From Sphingobacterium corticibacter (GTDB lineage Bacteria > Bacteroidota > Bacteroidia > Sphingobacteriales > Sphingobacteriaceae), in assembly GCF_003076635.1 (NCBI RefSeq), contig NZ_QDKG01000001.1:434001-498000 (forward strand): a stretch of 64,000 bases of DNA, in the 5' to 3' direction. Shown here piece after piece: positions 26,655 to 35,452 of this stretch. A program made the position numbers and the translations under genes. Positions within the stretch are counted from its first letter, which is position 1. Every line of letters starts with the position of its first letter. The notes beneath the pieces were generated by a model that was given only the letters and a program-made list of their open reading frames with translations, was not told the origin of the DNA and did no database searches.

Positions 26655-27229
26655 GAATCCTTCGCAGTCGGTTTGATTTGCAAATGATCTAATCGTTTAC
26701 CGAAAATAGATTTTTCAGATACTTTGGAGAAGCCTGTACGCAAGTATAGGCTTTTTGCTTTAGGGTTTTCCTGATCTACTAATAGGCCAATCGTTGCTTT
26801 CTGGTTGTGTACAAAAAAGTCAATGATATGACGAAGTAAAAGCTGCCCTATGCCCATTCCTTGAGCTTGAGGAGCCACGGCGATGGTGTCGAGGTATACT
26901 TCGCCGGCCGACGTTTCATCAAATACGATAGGAGTGTGTTGGTATTCCTTCGTAATATAGTCTAGCACTGGCTGTCTTAAATTTGCTAGATCTGCTCCAT
27001 TATACAAAGAAGCTTGTCCTAAGATAGTTTCATTAGCTTCCGCTACCCAGATATGTTGATAGGAATATTGGTTATCTTTTTGAGCAATACAATATGTCAA
27101 GAAATCAATCGCTCTGGCCTTGTCTTGCTGTCCAATCAAATAATACACGATGTCTTCCATCGCCAAGAGTAGGATAGGAGCCAATGCAAAGGCGTCCTGA
27201 GGTGTCGCTTTTCGGATCTGCACTGTCAT
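26651..27229 (-). CDS. GNAT-family N-acetyltransferase
   Basis: 192 residues, cytoplasmic. Opens VQIRKATPQDAFALAPILLLA in the usual GNAT style. Motif A is YLDTIAVAPQAQGMGIGQLLLRHI, with the Q-x-x-G-x-G pyrophosphate loop (QGMGIG). Motif B is GLLVDQENPKAKSLYLRTGFSKV, with the Tyr before the beta-bulge Gly-Phe. Substrate unknown. Its TAA overlaps the lactonase TAA on the other strand, and the tig gene lies upstream on the same strand behind a terminator. Confidence 0.88.
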   Translation of the reverse strand: MTVQIRKATPQDAFALAPILLLAMEDIVYYLIGQQDKARAIDFLTYCIAQKDNQYSYQHIWVAEANETILGQASLYNGADLANLRQPVLDYITKEYQHTPIVFDETSAGEVYLDTIAVAPQAQGMGIGQLLLRHIIDFFVHNQKATIGLLVDQENPKAKSLYLRTGFSKVSEKSIFGKRLDHLQIKPTAKDS

Positions 27230-27258
27230 AATCGAGATGAATCTAAATTAATATTCCA

Positions 27259-27290
27259 TAAAAAATGCCGACATGGATTAGGTGTCGGCA
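27259..27290 (-). terminator. Intrinsic terminator of tig
   Basis: On the minus strand an 8-bp stem TGCCGACA / TGTCGGCA with a 9-base loop is followed by TTTTTT. Located about 30 bases after the tig stop. Confidence 0.82.
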
Positions 27291-27320
27291 CTCTATGACT
27301 GATAGACAAAAGTTATCTGC

Positions 27321-28652
27321 TTATTTATCTAATTTTTCGAATTTATCGTAGTCAATTTTTTTCGACTTTATTTTGATTACACCTTTCAAGTAATCGAATA
27401 CTTTCAATGCTTTTGATTCTTCAAACAAGCGGTTAGCTTGCTCTCTATCTTGCAACAATTGCATAGCGAACTGGTTCAATTGCTCGTCTGTAGGCTCCTC
27501 ATTGATGTTGTACATCTTGATTTGTGAGTAGATACGCTCTTTAGCTAAGCTTACAACCTCGTCGTATTTTACTTCTAAGTTATTGGCTGTTACGATGCGG
27601 TTCTCAATCAATGTCCATTTCAGGTTTTTCAAGAAATCGGCAAATCCCTCTTCTAATTCTTCGTTAGAAATTTCTGGATTAGTCGCTTTCAACCAACGTT
27701 TCAAGAAAGGCTCAGGGAAAGAAGCTTCCACTTTGTCCATACCGAAAGTATAGATATCGTTGCGCAATCTTTGATCAGAGTTTTGCTTGAATAGGTTTTC
27801 TACTTCCTCTTTTACTTTTGCTAAGAATTGCTCTTCTGTTGTCACTTCACCTGCAGGGAAAAGCTTGTTGAAGAATTCTTCGTTCAATTCTGCTTCTTCT
27901 AAGCGGTTGATGTTTTTAACAGTCAATTCAAAGTCTGTTACATCTAGCGCAGTTGCTTCATCTTCTGTGATGCCTAGCAAGCGAGCGATGTCAGCTACTT
28001 TAAATGCTTTTTTGATATCGAATTTTACCGTATCATCTTTCTTCAATCCGATGAAAGATTTTTTGATGGCAGCAGCTTCTACTAGATCAGTACGTACAGA
28101 AGTTGTTTTCTCAATACCTTCTTCTTTGTTTTGTTTCAAAGTAGCGTATAATACATCACCTTCTTCAGATACTTCTGGGTTGATCATTTTACCGTAGCTT
28201 CTGCGTAGGTTTTTAACGCGCTCTTCCAACGTAGCTTTATCTGCTTCGATGTCATACGCTACAAACTCGGTATCAGCAGAAAATGGTACATCGAAAGCTG
28301 GTGCTAGACCGATTTCGTACTCAAAAGAGAATGCATCATTGAAATCCCAGTTGTATTGTGTAGACTCATCTTCTTTTGGAAGCGGCTGACCCAATACTTC
28401 TAATTTTTGCTCTGAGATGTAGTTAGAAATTTGATCACTTACCAAACGATTGACTTCGTCGAACAAAATTGATTTACCGTAAGTACGTTTGATGTGACCT
28501 ACAGGAACCATTCCTGGACGAAATCCAGGTAATTTTGCTTTTTTCGCCTGATCTTTAATGGCTTTATCTACTTGAGGATTATAATCTTCAGGTGCCAAGT
28601 CAACCTTGATGCTGGCGTTGATGTCGTCTATTTTCTGGTGTGAAATATTCAT
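27321..28652 (-). CDS. tig: Trigger factor (ribosome-associated chaperone)
   Basis: Binds nascent chains at the ribosome exit. 443 residues. The N-terminal ribosome-binding domain (1-115) has the signature loop LPGFRPGMVPVGHIKRTYG, a variant of GFRxGKxP with Met for Lys. The middle domain (about 150-230) is in the place of the FKBP-type PPIase but lacks the usual V-x-x-D-F/Y-x-G core, so prolyl isomerase activity is doubtful, as in other Bacteroidota. The C-terminal helical chaperone arms fill the rest (about 240-430). It lies downstream of tRNA-Leu, separated by a terminator. Confidence 0.93.
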   Translation of the reverse strand: MNISHQKIDDINASIKVDLAPEDYNPQVDKAIKDQAKKAKLPGFRPGMVPVGHIKRTYGKSILFDEVNRLVSDQISNYISEQKLEVLGQPLPKEDESTQYNWDFNDAFSFEYEIGLAPAFDVPFSADTEFVAYDIEADKATLEERVKNLRRSYGKMINPEVSEEGDVLYATLKQNKEEGIEKTTSVRTDLVEAAAIKKSFIGLKKDDTVKFDIKKAFKVADIARLLGITEDEATALDVTDFELTVKNINRLEEAELNEEFFNKLFPAGEVTTEEQFLAKVKEEVENLFKQNSDQRLRNDIYTFGMDKVEASFPEPFLKRWLKATNPEISNEELEEGFADFLKNLKWTLIENRIVTANNLEVKYDEVVSLAKERIYSQIKMYNINEEPTDEQLNQFAMQLLQDREQANRLFEESKALKVFDYLKGVIKIKSKKIDYDKFEKLDK

Positions 28653-28693
28653 ACTCTTTGTTTGTTGCGTAATTTTAAAATCGCATTAATAAA

Positions 28694-28729
28694 AAAATCC
28701 TCCCGATGTCTATTGGTCGGGAGGATTTT
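28694..28729 (-). terminator. Intrinsic terminator after tRNA-Leu
   Basis: On the minus strand AAAATCCTCCCGA pairs with TCGGGAGGATTTT (13 bp, 10-base loop) and is followed by a T run. It starts just after the tRNA 3' end. Confidence 0.82.
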
Positions 28730-28732
28730 GAG

Positions 28733-28814
28733 TGCGGAAGAAGGGACTCGAACCCCCACGCCTTGCGGCGCCAGATCCTAAGTCTGGTGCGGCTACCAAT
28801 TACGCCACTTCCGC
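28733..28814 (-). tRNA. tRNA-Leu, anticodon UAG
   Basis: On the minus strand an 82-base cloverleaf. The acceptor is GCGGAAG / CTTCCGC with discriminator A and no encoded CCA. The anticodon stem is CCAGA / TCTGG with loop CTTAGGA, so the anticodon is TAG (reads CUA and, with wobble, other CUN). There is a variable arm of class II type (GCGCCGCAAGGCGT) and T-loop TTCGAGT. The long variable arm, the A73 discriminator and the TAG anticodon all agree with leucine. It has its own terminator before tig. Confidence 0.94.
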
Positions 28815-28942
28815 AGTTAGGATTTTTTTATTGTGCCACAAAGATAGGATGCGGATTGATATTTGTCAAGTCTTTTTGTGTATTTATTTGATAAAAGTGT
28901 TCATATTACCTGTAAATACGTGGTAATGATCTTTTTAAATTT

Positions 28943-29533
28943 CTAGGTTATTTGCCCAGAGAAATAACAGGAGCGGCATCTCGGCTCATAACTTTCCTTT
29001 TCTCCCAGCATGACGCGCTCTTCACGATCGTTCAGGCGGTACGAATACGCTGCTGGTGCTCCACATCGCACACAAACGGCATGCACCTTAGTGACATGTT
29101 CGGCGATAGCCATTAACGCAGGTATTGGTCCGAAAGGTTGCGCTTTAAAATCCATATCCAAGCCTGCGACTACTACGCGAATCCCTTTGTTGGCAAGCTG
29201 TACACATACATGTGGCAATTCATCATCAAAAAATTGAGCTTCGTCTATGCCAACTACTTTCGTATCGGCACTAAGTAATAAGATCGCAGAAGAGTGCGCT
29301 ACTGGAGTAGAAGGAATGCTGTTGCTATTATGTGATACGATGAATTGCTCATCGTAGCGTACATCCACCTCGGGCTTAAAGATTTCTACGGGCAATTTCG
29401 CAAATTGTGCTCTGCGCAGTCTGCGGATCAATTCCTCTGTCTTGCCCGAAAACATAGAACCTGTAATGACCTCAATACTTCCGATCGGAGAAGTACGATG
29501 TTGCGTGAAATTGTGTTCAGAGAAAAGCATCAT
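28943..29533 (-). CDS. tdk: Thymidine kinase
   Basis: Phosphorylates thymidine in the salvage pathway. 196 residues of the type II (TK1-like) family. The P-loop is [12 protein letters not shown] (about 25-36), the Walker B-like DEAQFFDD is near 98, and the lasso/zinc-ribbon cysteines are in [10 protein letters not shown] and PRCRSCYF. The thymidine loop is ...SYEPRCR. Two adjacent ATG codons are possible starts. It stands alone, with a 200-base upstream region shared with the acidic protein gene. Confidence 0.95.
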   Translation of the reverse strand: MMLFSEHNFTQHRTSPIGSIEVITGSMFSGKTEELIRRLRRAQFAKLPVEIFKPEVDVRYDEQFIVSHNSNSIPSTPVAHSSAILLLSADTKVVGIDEAQFFDDELPHVCVQLANKGIRVVVAGLDMDFKAQPFGPIPALMAIAEHVTKVHAVCVRCGAPAAYSYRLNDREERVMLGEKESYEPRCRSCYFSGQIT

Positions 29534-29744
29534 CTATTGAGCGTGTTTTATTTGTGTATATGTGCTATTTGCGCGGGCAAATCCGTGTGCTAATATCGAA
29601 ATTAAATGTTATTTTTGACGAACAGGAATCGGCTTAAAAGGGCAAGCATGTCAGTGTCAGTTTTTTAATTTTTACCTAAACTTTTGACATTTCTACCTGT
29701 TACCAAGTAGGTATATATTTTCATTTACTATAATTATTTCATAT

Positions 29745-30782
29745 ATGTCGTATTCAGAGAACGATGTGCTAGCAAAGGTGGGAGATTTACTCGTTGAGAT
29801 CAACGAAGAATATGCGACAGTGCAGGAGCAAGAAGGGCAGCTCGCGGTCGTTCAGTTAGGCATGTTGGCAGCAAAGGCCAAATACTTGGCAGCACATTTT
29901 GAATTGTTAGCTCAGTTAAGCGTTAAGCAGCCTGAGGTAACATCAGATAGTGCAGAAGCGCAAGCTACAGAAGAAATCATCTTTACGCCAGCTACCGCAA
30001 AGGCAGATGAAAAGGAAGATTCGCAGCAAACAGTAGCAGAAATCGCACCCGATCAAGAGGAACCAAAGGCAGAAAATGCACCAGAAACTCAACCTGAGCC
30101 AGAGCCAGTAGAAGAGGAGCCTGTAGAAGAAGAGATAGAAGAACCACAGCCAGAAGAAGAAGAACCAGAAGTGGAAGAGCCGGAAGTAGCAGAAGAAAAG
30201 GAGGAAGAGCCAGCTAAAGAAGAGGAGCGTGCTCCTGTCGCACCAGAGCCAGAAGCGCCAAAAGTACAATCTACGGAGCGGCAGCCCGAATCTGAGCCTT
30301 CGATTAGCGCGTGGAGAAATGTAGCAGAAGAAAAGACAGCTGAAGAACCGGCAAAGGAAGAGGCTGCAGTAGTTAATTCTGTAGTAGAAGAGAGCCGAAC
30401 GATAGAACTTAATCAGCCTCAGAAAAGTGAAGAAGCTCCGGCAGCAAGCAGTCGACCACTTACGTTGAATGAAATGATTCAGCAGCAAAGACGCGCTGGC
30501 CTCACGAACGCCAATCAATTTAAGACACCTGCTACGAAAACGGAGCAGATTGTGGATCTTAAAACGGCAGTCAGTTTAAATGATAAATTATTGTTTATCA
30601 AAGATCTGTTCAATGGGTATAGTTTGGCCTATACGGAAGCTATTGAACTATTGAATCGTTTTGATAATATGGCCGAAGCAGATGCTTTTTTGCAAGCCAA
30701 TTATTCCCTAAAAAATAATTGGGCATCTAAGCCACAAACGGTAGAAAAGCTCTACCATATCCTACAAAAGAAATTTGCTTAA
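29745..30782 (+). CDS. Acidic low-complexity protein with conserved ends, unknown function
   Basis: 345 residues in three parts. Residues 1-60 are helical and ordered-looking (NDVLAKVGDLLVEINEEYAT, AAKAKYLAAHFELLAQL). Residues about 62-230 are a disordered Glu/Pro/Ala stretch with runs of EEE and EPE. Residues about 270-345 form a second helical region (NDKLLFIKDLFNGYSLAYTEAIELLNRF... TVEKLYHILQKKF). No signal peptide, membrane segment or catalytic motif. Homologues appear in Bacteroidota as uncharacterised proteins; a DNA- or protein-tethering role is speculation. The purine-rich middle makes an artefactual antisense ORF rich in Phe and Leu. Confidence 0.75.
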   Translation: MSYSENDVLAKVGDLLVEINEEYATVQEQEGQLAVVQLGMLAAKAKYLAAHFELLAQLSVKQPEVTSDSAEAQATEEIIFTPATAKADEKEDSQQTVAEIAPDQEEPKAENAPETQPEPEPVEEEPVEEEIEEPQPEEEEPEVEEPEVAEEKEEEPAKEEERAPVAPEPEAPKVQSTERQPESEPSISAWRNVAEEKTAEEPAKEEAAVVNSVVEESRTIELNQPQKSEEAPAASSRPLTLNEMIQQQRRAGLTNANQFKTPATKTEQIVDLKTAVSLNDKLLFIKDLFNGYSLAYTEAIELLNRFDNMAEADAFLQANYSLKNNWASKPQTVEKLYHILQKKFA

Positions 30783-30808
30783 GCCTCGAGCTTAACGCTT
30801 TTAAGGTA

Positions 30809-31312
30809 TTAGCGGAGGTCAAATTGAACCCATTCTTGGCCGTTGTGTCCATAGACGAAGTACTTCGATTGTACGATCTCCGCAAATACTTCAACTTGTC
30901 TCAGAAAACCTGCTGAAGACGTGTTTTCAATCACTTCCTGCTGCACAATATAAATTTCGTTGTTGGCGATAGCCGGCGACTGTGCTACGCCGTCTTCCTG
31001 CAGTACCAACGGAAGATCTGCATAGAGCTGTTCGTCCTGTTGTACTACGATGATTTTTTCGGCATTATGAATGTCTGCGCTAGACTGCCAGGTGCCGCCA
31101 GCAATTTCTAACGCTTCTTGAGTTAGCGCATTAAAATCTTGGGAAAGATCCCGAACATTACTCACTAAGGTAACGCGAGGACGTGATTCGGCCGGAATAA
31201 ATTTTAGCTTGTGGTATACAATGTCAATTTCTTCCTCCAAATGTTCGAACGCTGCTATGTCCGTCGTTTTTAATGTCTGTAATAATTTCTGGTATTCGCT
31301 ATCTCTCTGCAT
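30809..31312 (-). CDS. Uncharacterised cytoplasmic protein
   Basis: 167 residues. A helical N-terminus (MQRDSEYQKLLQTLKTTD... about 1-45) is followed by an alpha/beta part (PRVTLVSNVRD, AEKIIVVQQDE, NEIYIVQQEV). The last third has FLRQVEVFAEIVQSKYFVYGHNGQEWVQFDLR. The fold vaguely recalls substrate-binding modules of metal-transport proteins, but there is no signal peptide or lipobox, and I do not assign a family. The ATG at 31312 is chosen over a TTG 14 codons upstream, because a minus-strand TACCTTTG element (31337-31344) lies between them. It diverges from ybaB and converges on the acidic protein gene. Confidence 0.6.
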   Translation of the reverse strand: MQRDSEYQKLLQTLKTTDIAAFEHLEEEIDIVYHKLKFIPAESRPRVTLVSNVRDLSQDFNALTQEALEIAGGTWQSSADIHNAEKIIVVQQDEQLYADLPLVLQEDGVAQSPAIANNEIYIVQQEVIENTSSAGFLRQVEVFAEIVQSKYFVYGHNGQEWVQFDLR

Positions 31313-31336
31313 AGTGGCTTCTATTCCGGATTTTGG

Positions 31337-31344
31337 CAAAGGTA
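31337..31344 (-). promoter_or_regulatory. -7 element deciding the start of the gene at 30809
   Basis: On the minus strand TACCTTTG matches TAnnTTTG. It lies downstream of the TTG at 31354 and 25 bases upstream of the ATG at 31312. Confidence 0.45.
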
Positions 31345-31397
31345 CAGAAGCCAATTTAAAAAGCGATAAAATCAGTGATCATTGGTGCGATTTTTGA

Positions 31398-31405
31398 TAT
31401 TTTTG
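31398..31405 (+). promoter_or_regulatory. -7 element of ybaB
   Basis: TATTTTTG matches TAnnTTTG, 26 bases upstream of the ATG at 31432; it supports that start over the in-frame ATT-region extension. Confidence 0.5.
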
Positions 31406-31431
31406 ACGTAGAAAAATTAATACAGAAAGCT

Positions 31432-31749
31432 ATGTTTGACAAATTATTTCAAGCACAACAAAAAGCCCAAGAGATCAAAGCACGCTTAGATAATATCTCG
31501 GTGTATGGAGAAGCAGAAGGCGGCAAGATAAAAGTGGTGGCAACAGCCAATAAGGAAATCAAAGAGATCGCCATCGATCCTATTTATATGGAAAATGTGG
31601 ATCGCGAACAATTAGAAGAATTACTCGTGGTGGCCCTTAATAAGGCTTTGGTGCAAGCAGAGCAGATTAGTCAAGGAGAGATGCAGGCTGCCACGCAAGA
31701 TGTGTTGGGCAATTTGGGCGGTTTGGGAGATTTATTCGGAAAAGGATAA
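31432..31749 (+). CDS. ybaB: YbaB/EbfC-family nucleoid-associated protein
   Basis: Small dimeric DNA-binding protein associated with the nucleoid. 105 residues starting MFDKLFQAQQKAQEIKARLD, the typical amphipathic helix, then the beta sheet (GGKIKVVATANKEIKEIAIDP) and the C-terminal helix, ending with a Gly/Leu-rich tail (GNLGGLGDLFGKG). The longer reading frame upstream is rejected because it crosses the -7 element. recR and dnaX, which often flank this gene, are not here. A UPF0173 hydrolase gene follows after 67 bases. Confidence 0.92.
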   Translation: MFDKLFQAQQKAQEIKARLDNISVYGEAEGGKIKVVATANKEIKEIAIDPIYMENVDREQLEELLVVALNKALVQAEQISQGEMQAATQDVLGNLGGLGDLFGKG

Positions 31750-31816
31750 TTCATCTAATTATAAACCATCTTAAGTACCAGAGATCGATCATATTAAAAC
31801 AACAAAATTTTATTAG

Positions 31817-32500
31817 ATGAAAGTAACCTATTACGGGCAATCCTGTGTAGAATTTGATTTTGATGGCACCAAAGTGCTATTAGATCCATTTATATCACAT
31901 AATCCCCTGGCAGAAGGAATTGATATTGATCGCATCAAGCCAGATTATATATTTTTAAGTCATGCGCATGGAGATCATGTGGCCGATATGGCGCATATTC
32001 AAAAGCAAAGCAATGCCACCGTAGCCGCTATTGTAGAGACAGCTGCATGGGTGAAGTCGCAGGGCGTACCCGAAGATAAAGTGATCGACTTCAATTTTGG
32101 TGGAACGCTGGATTTGCCATTTGGAAGAGTAAAAATGGTGTATGCGATGCATACGAATAGCACGCCGGATGGTCAATATGCTGGTGTCGCAGCAGGATTT
32201 GTTTTTTTCGTGGGCGAAAAGAAGATATATTTCGCCGGCGATACTGCGCTGACGATGGAGATGAAACTGTTGGCAGATTTAGAATTAGATTGGGCATTCT
32301 TGCCTATTGGTGGTCATTACACGATGGATGTAGACGATGCACTGCGCGCAGCCGATTTTGTGCAGTGCAAAAATGTGATTGGCATACACTACAATACCTT
32401 CCCGCCAATATCCATAGATCCAGAGCAAGCAGCAGCCACATTCAGTGCAGCAGGAAAGAAACTTTACTTGCCTTTAATTGGCGGAGAAATATTGTTATAA
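31817..32500 (+). CDS. UPF0173 metal-dependent hydrolase (metallo-beta-lactamase fold)
   Basis: 227 residues, full length. The zinc-binding signature HAHGDH is at about 50-55 (FLSHAHGDHVADMAH), with a further Asp in YFAGDTAL (about 143), His in GGHYTMDV (about 169) and His near the C-terminus (IGIHYNTFPP). The opening MKVTYYGQSCVEFDFDGTKVLLDPFIS is typical of the UPF0173/YtkL group. Substrate unknown. The gene ends at a perfect 44-base palindrome that can terminate both this gene and the convergent kinase gene. Confidence 0.92.
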   Translation: MKVTYYGQSCVEFDFDGTKVLLDPFISHNPLAEGIDIDRIKPDYIFLSHAHGDHVADMAHIQKQSNATVAAIVETAAWVKSQGVPEDKVIDFNFGGTLDLPFGRVKMVYAMHTNSTPDGQYAGVAAGFVFFVGEKKIYFAGDTALTMEMKLLADLELDWAFLPIGGHYTMDVDDALRAADFVQCKNVIGIHYNTFPPISIDPEQAAATFSAAGKKLYLPLIGGEILL

Positions 32501-32520
32501 CGGAAAAGAATCATATCCAT

Positions 32521-32564
32521 CACAAAAAACGGGAAGCATCCATGGATGCTTCCCGTTTTTTGTG
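32521..32564. terminator. Perfectly palindromic bidirectional terminator
   Basis: Two 21-base arms, beginning CACAAAAAACGGGAAGC and mirrored exactly, are separated by only AT. A and T runs at the ends allow termination on both strands. It lies between the UPF0173 gene (+) and the sugar kinase gene (-). Confidence 0.9.
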
Positions 32565-32611
32565 ATATCAGTCTTGACCTTATTAACTATCTCAACTGTA
32601 TCAACTCTTTA

Positions 32612-33460
32612 TTATCCTTGGTTGATATGATAGTCCACTAAATCATCGATAGGAGAGCGTAGGATCTTGCCAACGTTCATACCATATTGTTTTGCTTTGT
32701 CCGAAAGCACATTTCTAAAATTGTATCCTACCGATCCGATACAATTAAATGAATACGATTGGTAATCTGGATATTTGCTCACAAGATTCGAAAAGAAAGC
32801 CTCAAAAGCATCATCTACGATAGACCTCGTGTATTGGATATTGACATTGTTGTCATAAACGAACTTACTAAAGCTTGCACAGAAACGGTTTGCTAGTGGC
32901 TTCGTGTATACATTATCCATGATCTCGTCCGGAGTCAACTTGTACGTATTAAAGAATACCTCCGCTACGTCCTTTGGCATTAAGCCACGGATGAAATCTG
33001 TCAATAGCTTTTTGCCGATATAGCTTCCGCTACCTTCATCGCCCAAGATATATGCTGCTGAATCGATATTGTGGGTGATTTTTGAACCATCATAAATACA
33101 GCTATTGGTACCCGTGCCCAAGATCGCGGCAAAGCCTGCTTCAGATCCTAACAATGCACGTGCGGCTGCTAATAAATCATGTCCTACTTCTACTTGGGAT
33201 TGCGGAAATACCACTTGGATCGCATCTTTTACAATAGTCGCTTTTTCCTCATTGTGCACGCCCGCGCCGTAATAGTATACCTCTTTGATCTCTTGGAATG
33301 GAATATCGTTAGGTAATCCTTTTTTTAGAGAAGACACAATGTAAGCACTGTCTACAAAATAGGGATTGTATCCCTCCGTGTTAAAGTAAATTTTCTTTTT
33401 TGAATCATCCAACAAACACCAGTTTGTCTTGGTAGAACCACCATCAGCAATAACAATCAT
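32612..33460 (-). CDS. BadF/BadG-type N-acetylglucosamine kinase-like protein
   Basis: 282 residues of the actin-like ATPase (BcrA/BadF) superfamily. The phosphate-1 motif is at the very start (MIVIADGGSTKTNWCLLD). The adenosine and phosphate-2 regions are in FAAILGTGTNSCIYDG (about 105-120) and YILGDEGSGSYIGKKLL (about 137-153). Eukaryotic GlcNAc kinase and bacterial homologues share this plan, so phosphorylation of an amino sugar is likely but not proved. The ATG at 33460 places the motif at the N-terminus; a 31-codon TTG extension is rejected. The FHS sugar transporter upstream on the same strand could feed it, though a terminator lies between. Confidence 0.85.
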   Translation of the reverse strand: MIVIADGGSTKTNWCLLDDSKKKIYFNTEGYNPYFVDSAYIVSSLKKGLPNDIPFQEIKEVYYYGAGVHNEEKATIVKDAIQVVFPQSQVEVGHDLLAAARALLGSEAGFAAILGTGTNSCIYDGSKITHNIDSAAYILGDEGSGSYIGKKLLTDFIRGLMPKDVAEVFFNTYKLTPDEIMDNVYTKPLANRFCASFSKFVYDNNVNIQYTRSIVDDAFEAFFSNLVSKYPDYQSYSFNCIGSVGYNFRNVLSDKAKQYGMNVGKILRSPIDDLVDYHINQG

Positions 33461-33634
33461 TATATAGATGTTTTGATTTTTTATATTTGTGTTAGTAACC
33501 TTATTCCTAATAAATTCACCGCGATAGATTTTCGCTCTGCGAATGTTTTGCAAAATACATTATTAATCTTTAAAACAATAGCAGTTGTAGTAAATAAATG
33601 CAACAAGCGCATTACATGCTGTAGCTTAGTAAGC

Positions 33635-33670
33635 AAAAAGCGCCTTCAATAATTATTTAAGGCGCTTTTT
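33635..33670 (-). terminator. Intrinsic terminator of the FHS transporter gene
   Basis: AAAAAGCGCCTT / AAGGCGCTTTTT, a 12-bp stem with a 12-base loop. On the minus strand it lies about 55 bases after the transporter stop and ends in a T run. Confidence 0.82.
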
Positions 33671-33724
33671 TATATAAAATATCGAATTGATAACTTAGTG
33701 TATAAGTTACAATTTGCTGACAGC

Positions 33725-35452
33725 TTAGTGACTAGCTTCGACTTCTATTTTTTCCATATCTATTCCCTGCTTTTTCAAGAAACCTTTGACCATAATCGCA
33801 AAAATTATGATGTATAGGAATGCAAATACGGGCACGATATAGGAGTTGTGGATACCGATGATATCTGCTAATTTTCCTTGGATAGGAGGCAGGATACCAC
33901 CACCCAAGATCATCATCACTAAGAAGGCAGATCCTTGTTCTGTGTATTTGCCCAATCCTACAATGGAAAGACTGTAAATAGAACCCCACATAATCGAACA
34001 AGCTAAACCGCCTGACAGGAAGGCATAAATAGCCAATGTGCCAGATGTCAGTAGCCCGACCACCATAGCAATTAACCCAAAGGATCCAAAGATTAATAGC
34101 GTACGTATCGGACGATCTTTACTGAAAAAGAATGCTGCAATTTGGATAAATACACAGATTACATAATAATACAAAACCGACATGTCAAAACCGGCCAAGC
34201 TATTAACCCCAATGATCAGCACAAAGGCAATCAATGGCACGATGATGGTCAAGATCTTTTTAGTGCTACTCATCAGGTTGAATGCACTCAATGCACCAGC
34301 CCAACGGCCGATCATCATACTGCCCCAATACATGGAAATGTAAGGTGTGATTTCGGAAGATTGCAAGTTGCCAAATTCATCTAATGTCAATAATTCACCT
34401 AAATTACTACCAATAGCTACCTCAATACCCACGTAGAGAAATAACGCCAACATACCTAAAACCAATTGCGGGTATTGCATCGCGCCCCATCCATCTGGTT
34501 TCTTCTTTGCGCGATTATAGGCAAATAAGAGTCCGCCGATTACTACAACCAAAGCTGCAGACAACCAAGCCATACGCGTGAGCTCCAATGGATGTTTCAA
34601 AGCTTCAATCTGCGCAGCGAGCGAAGTTTGTGTTGCGGCATCAATCGCCACCTTTAACTGCGCTTGCAACGCTTCAATCTGTAGGGCGGCTTCACTTTTG
34701 TAGCTCATAAATACCGGAGCAAAAGCACAAAACAACAAAACCGTCATGACGATAAGCGTCGTTCTGGCTTTATTCGCAGGCTCCATAGGTTCTAAATTGA
34801 ATCCGGCTGGAACTTTCTTCGAAAAGTAAAATAAAGCAGCAGCCAACAAGAATAATAGTCCGACACCACTGTATAGAATTACCACTTTGCTCAAAGGCAG
34901 ATTAGCAATGTCCGCATCAGATACCGTTTCGAATGTGCCGAATAGTGCAAATCCAATGACCAATGGACCAATCGTCGTTCCTAAGGAGTTGACACCACCA
35001 CCAAGGTTTACGCGCGATGCGCCCGTCTTCGGATCGCCTAAGATTACGGCAAAAGAATTAGCAGCTGTTTGTTGCAAGGAGAATCCTAGCGCCACGATAA
35101 ACAGACCAATTAGCATGGCAGTGTACACATTAATTTCTACCGCACCAATCATCGCCGCAGCTCCCACTGCAGAAAATAATAGGCCGTAAACAATACTGCG
35201 TTTGTATCCCCATTTTCCAACCAGATCTTTTCCAGTTAGTGTACCAAAGATAAAAAGCAATAGAGCGCCCGTGTAATAAGCGGAGTAATAAGCAAAGTCA
35301 ATAAGTTGTGACTGAAACTGATCTAAACTGAAATAATTCTTACAAAAAGGGATAAAAATACTATTGCCCGCGGCAATGAATCCCCAGAAAAAAAACACTG
35401 TTATCAAAGTATACAGCGCAGGGTAGTTCGTTTGTATAGGTTTGTTGTTCAT
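33725..35452 (-). CDS. FHS-family sugar/proton symporter with an extra membrane insert
   Basis: Inner-membrane major-facilitator sugar transporter of the fucose/glucose-galactose:H+ group. 575 residues, about 140 more than usual. The N-half is standard ([48 protein letters not shown]). Between the halves (about 231-318) sits an insert: a hydrophobic helix, a heptad-like polar helix (about 252-290, rich in Ala/Gln/Leu) and a second hydrophobic helix, which would give 14 membrane spans. The C-half resumes with [15 protein letters not shown] and [10 protein letters not shown]. Sugar not known; the BadF-type kinase gene downstream suggests an amino sugar. Confidence 0.88.
   Translation of the reverse strand: MNNKPIQTNYPALYTLITVFFFWGFIAAGNSIFIPFCKNYFSLDQFQSQLIDFAYYSAYYTGALLLFIFGTLTGKDLVGKWGYKRSIVYGLLFSAVGAAAMIGAVEINVYTAMLIGLFIVALGFSLQQTAANSFAVILGDPKTGASRVNLGGGVNSLGTTIGPLVIGFALFGTFETVSDADIANLPLSKVVILYSGVGLLFLLAAALFYFSKKVPAGFNLEPMEPANKARTTLIVMTVLLFCAFAPVFMSYKSEAALQIEALQAQLKVAIDAATQTSLAAQIEALKHPLELTRMAWLSAALVVVIGGLLFAYNRAKKKPDGWGAMQYPQLVLGMLALFLYVGIEVAIGSNLGELLTLDEFGNLQSSEITPYISMYWGSMMIGRWAGALSAFNLMSSTKKILTIIVPLIAFVLIIGVNSLAGFDMSVLYYYVICVFIQIAAFFFSKDRPIRTLLIFGSFGLIAMVVGLLTSGTLAIYAFLSGGLACSIMWGSIYSLSIVGLGKYTEQGSAFLVMMILGGGILPPIQGKLADIIGIHNSYIVPVFAFLYIIIFAIMVKGFLKKQGIDMEKIEVEASH

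Noticed and set aside
29943-30518. 191-residue minus-strand ORF rich in Phe, Leu and Cys
   Set aside because: Antisense to the Glu/Pro-rich part of the acidic protein; GAA/GAG codons read backwards give Phe and Leu.
30773-30796. TTAAGC/GCTTAA hairpin between the acidic protein gene and the gene at 30809
   Set aside because: Only six base pairs and no T run, so it is not convincing as a terminator.
33482-33489. TATATTTG on the plus strand
   Set aside because: It matches TAnnTTTG but points away from the sugar kinase gene and has no plus-strand gene behind it; probably chance in AT-rich DNA.
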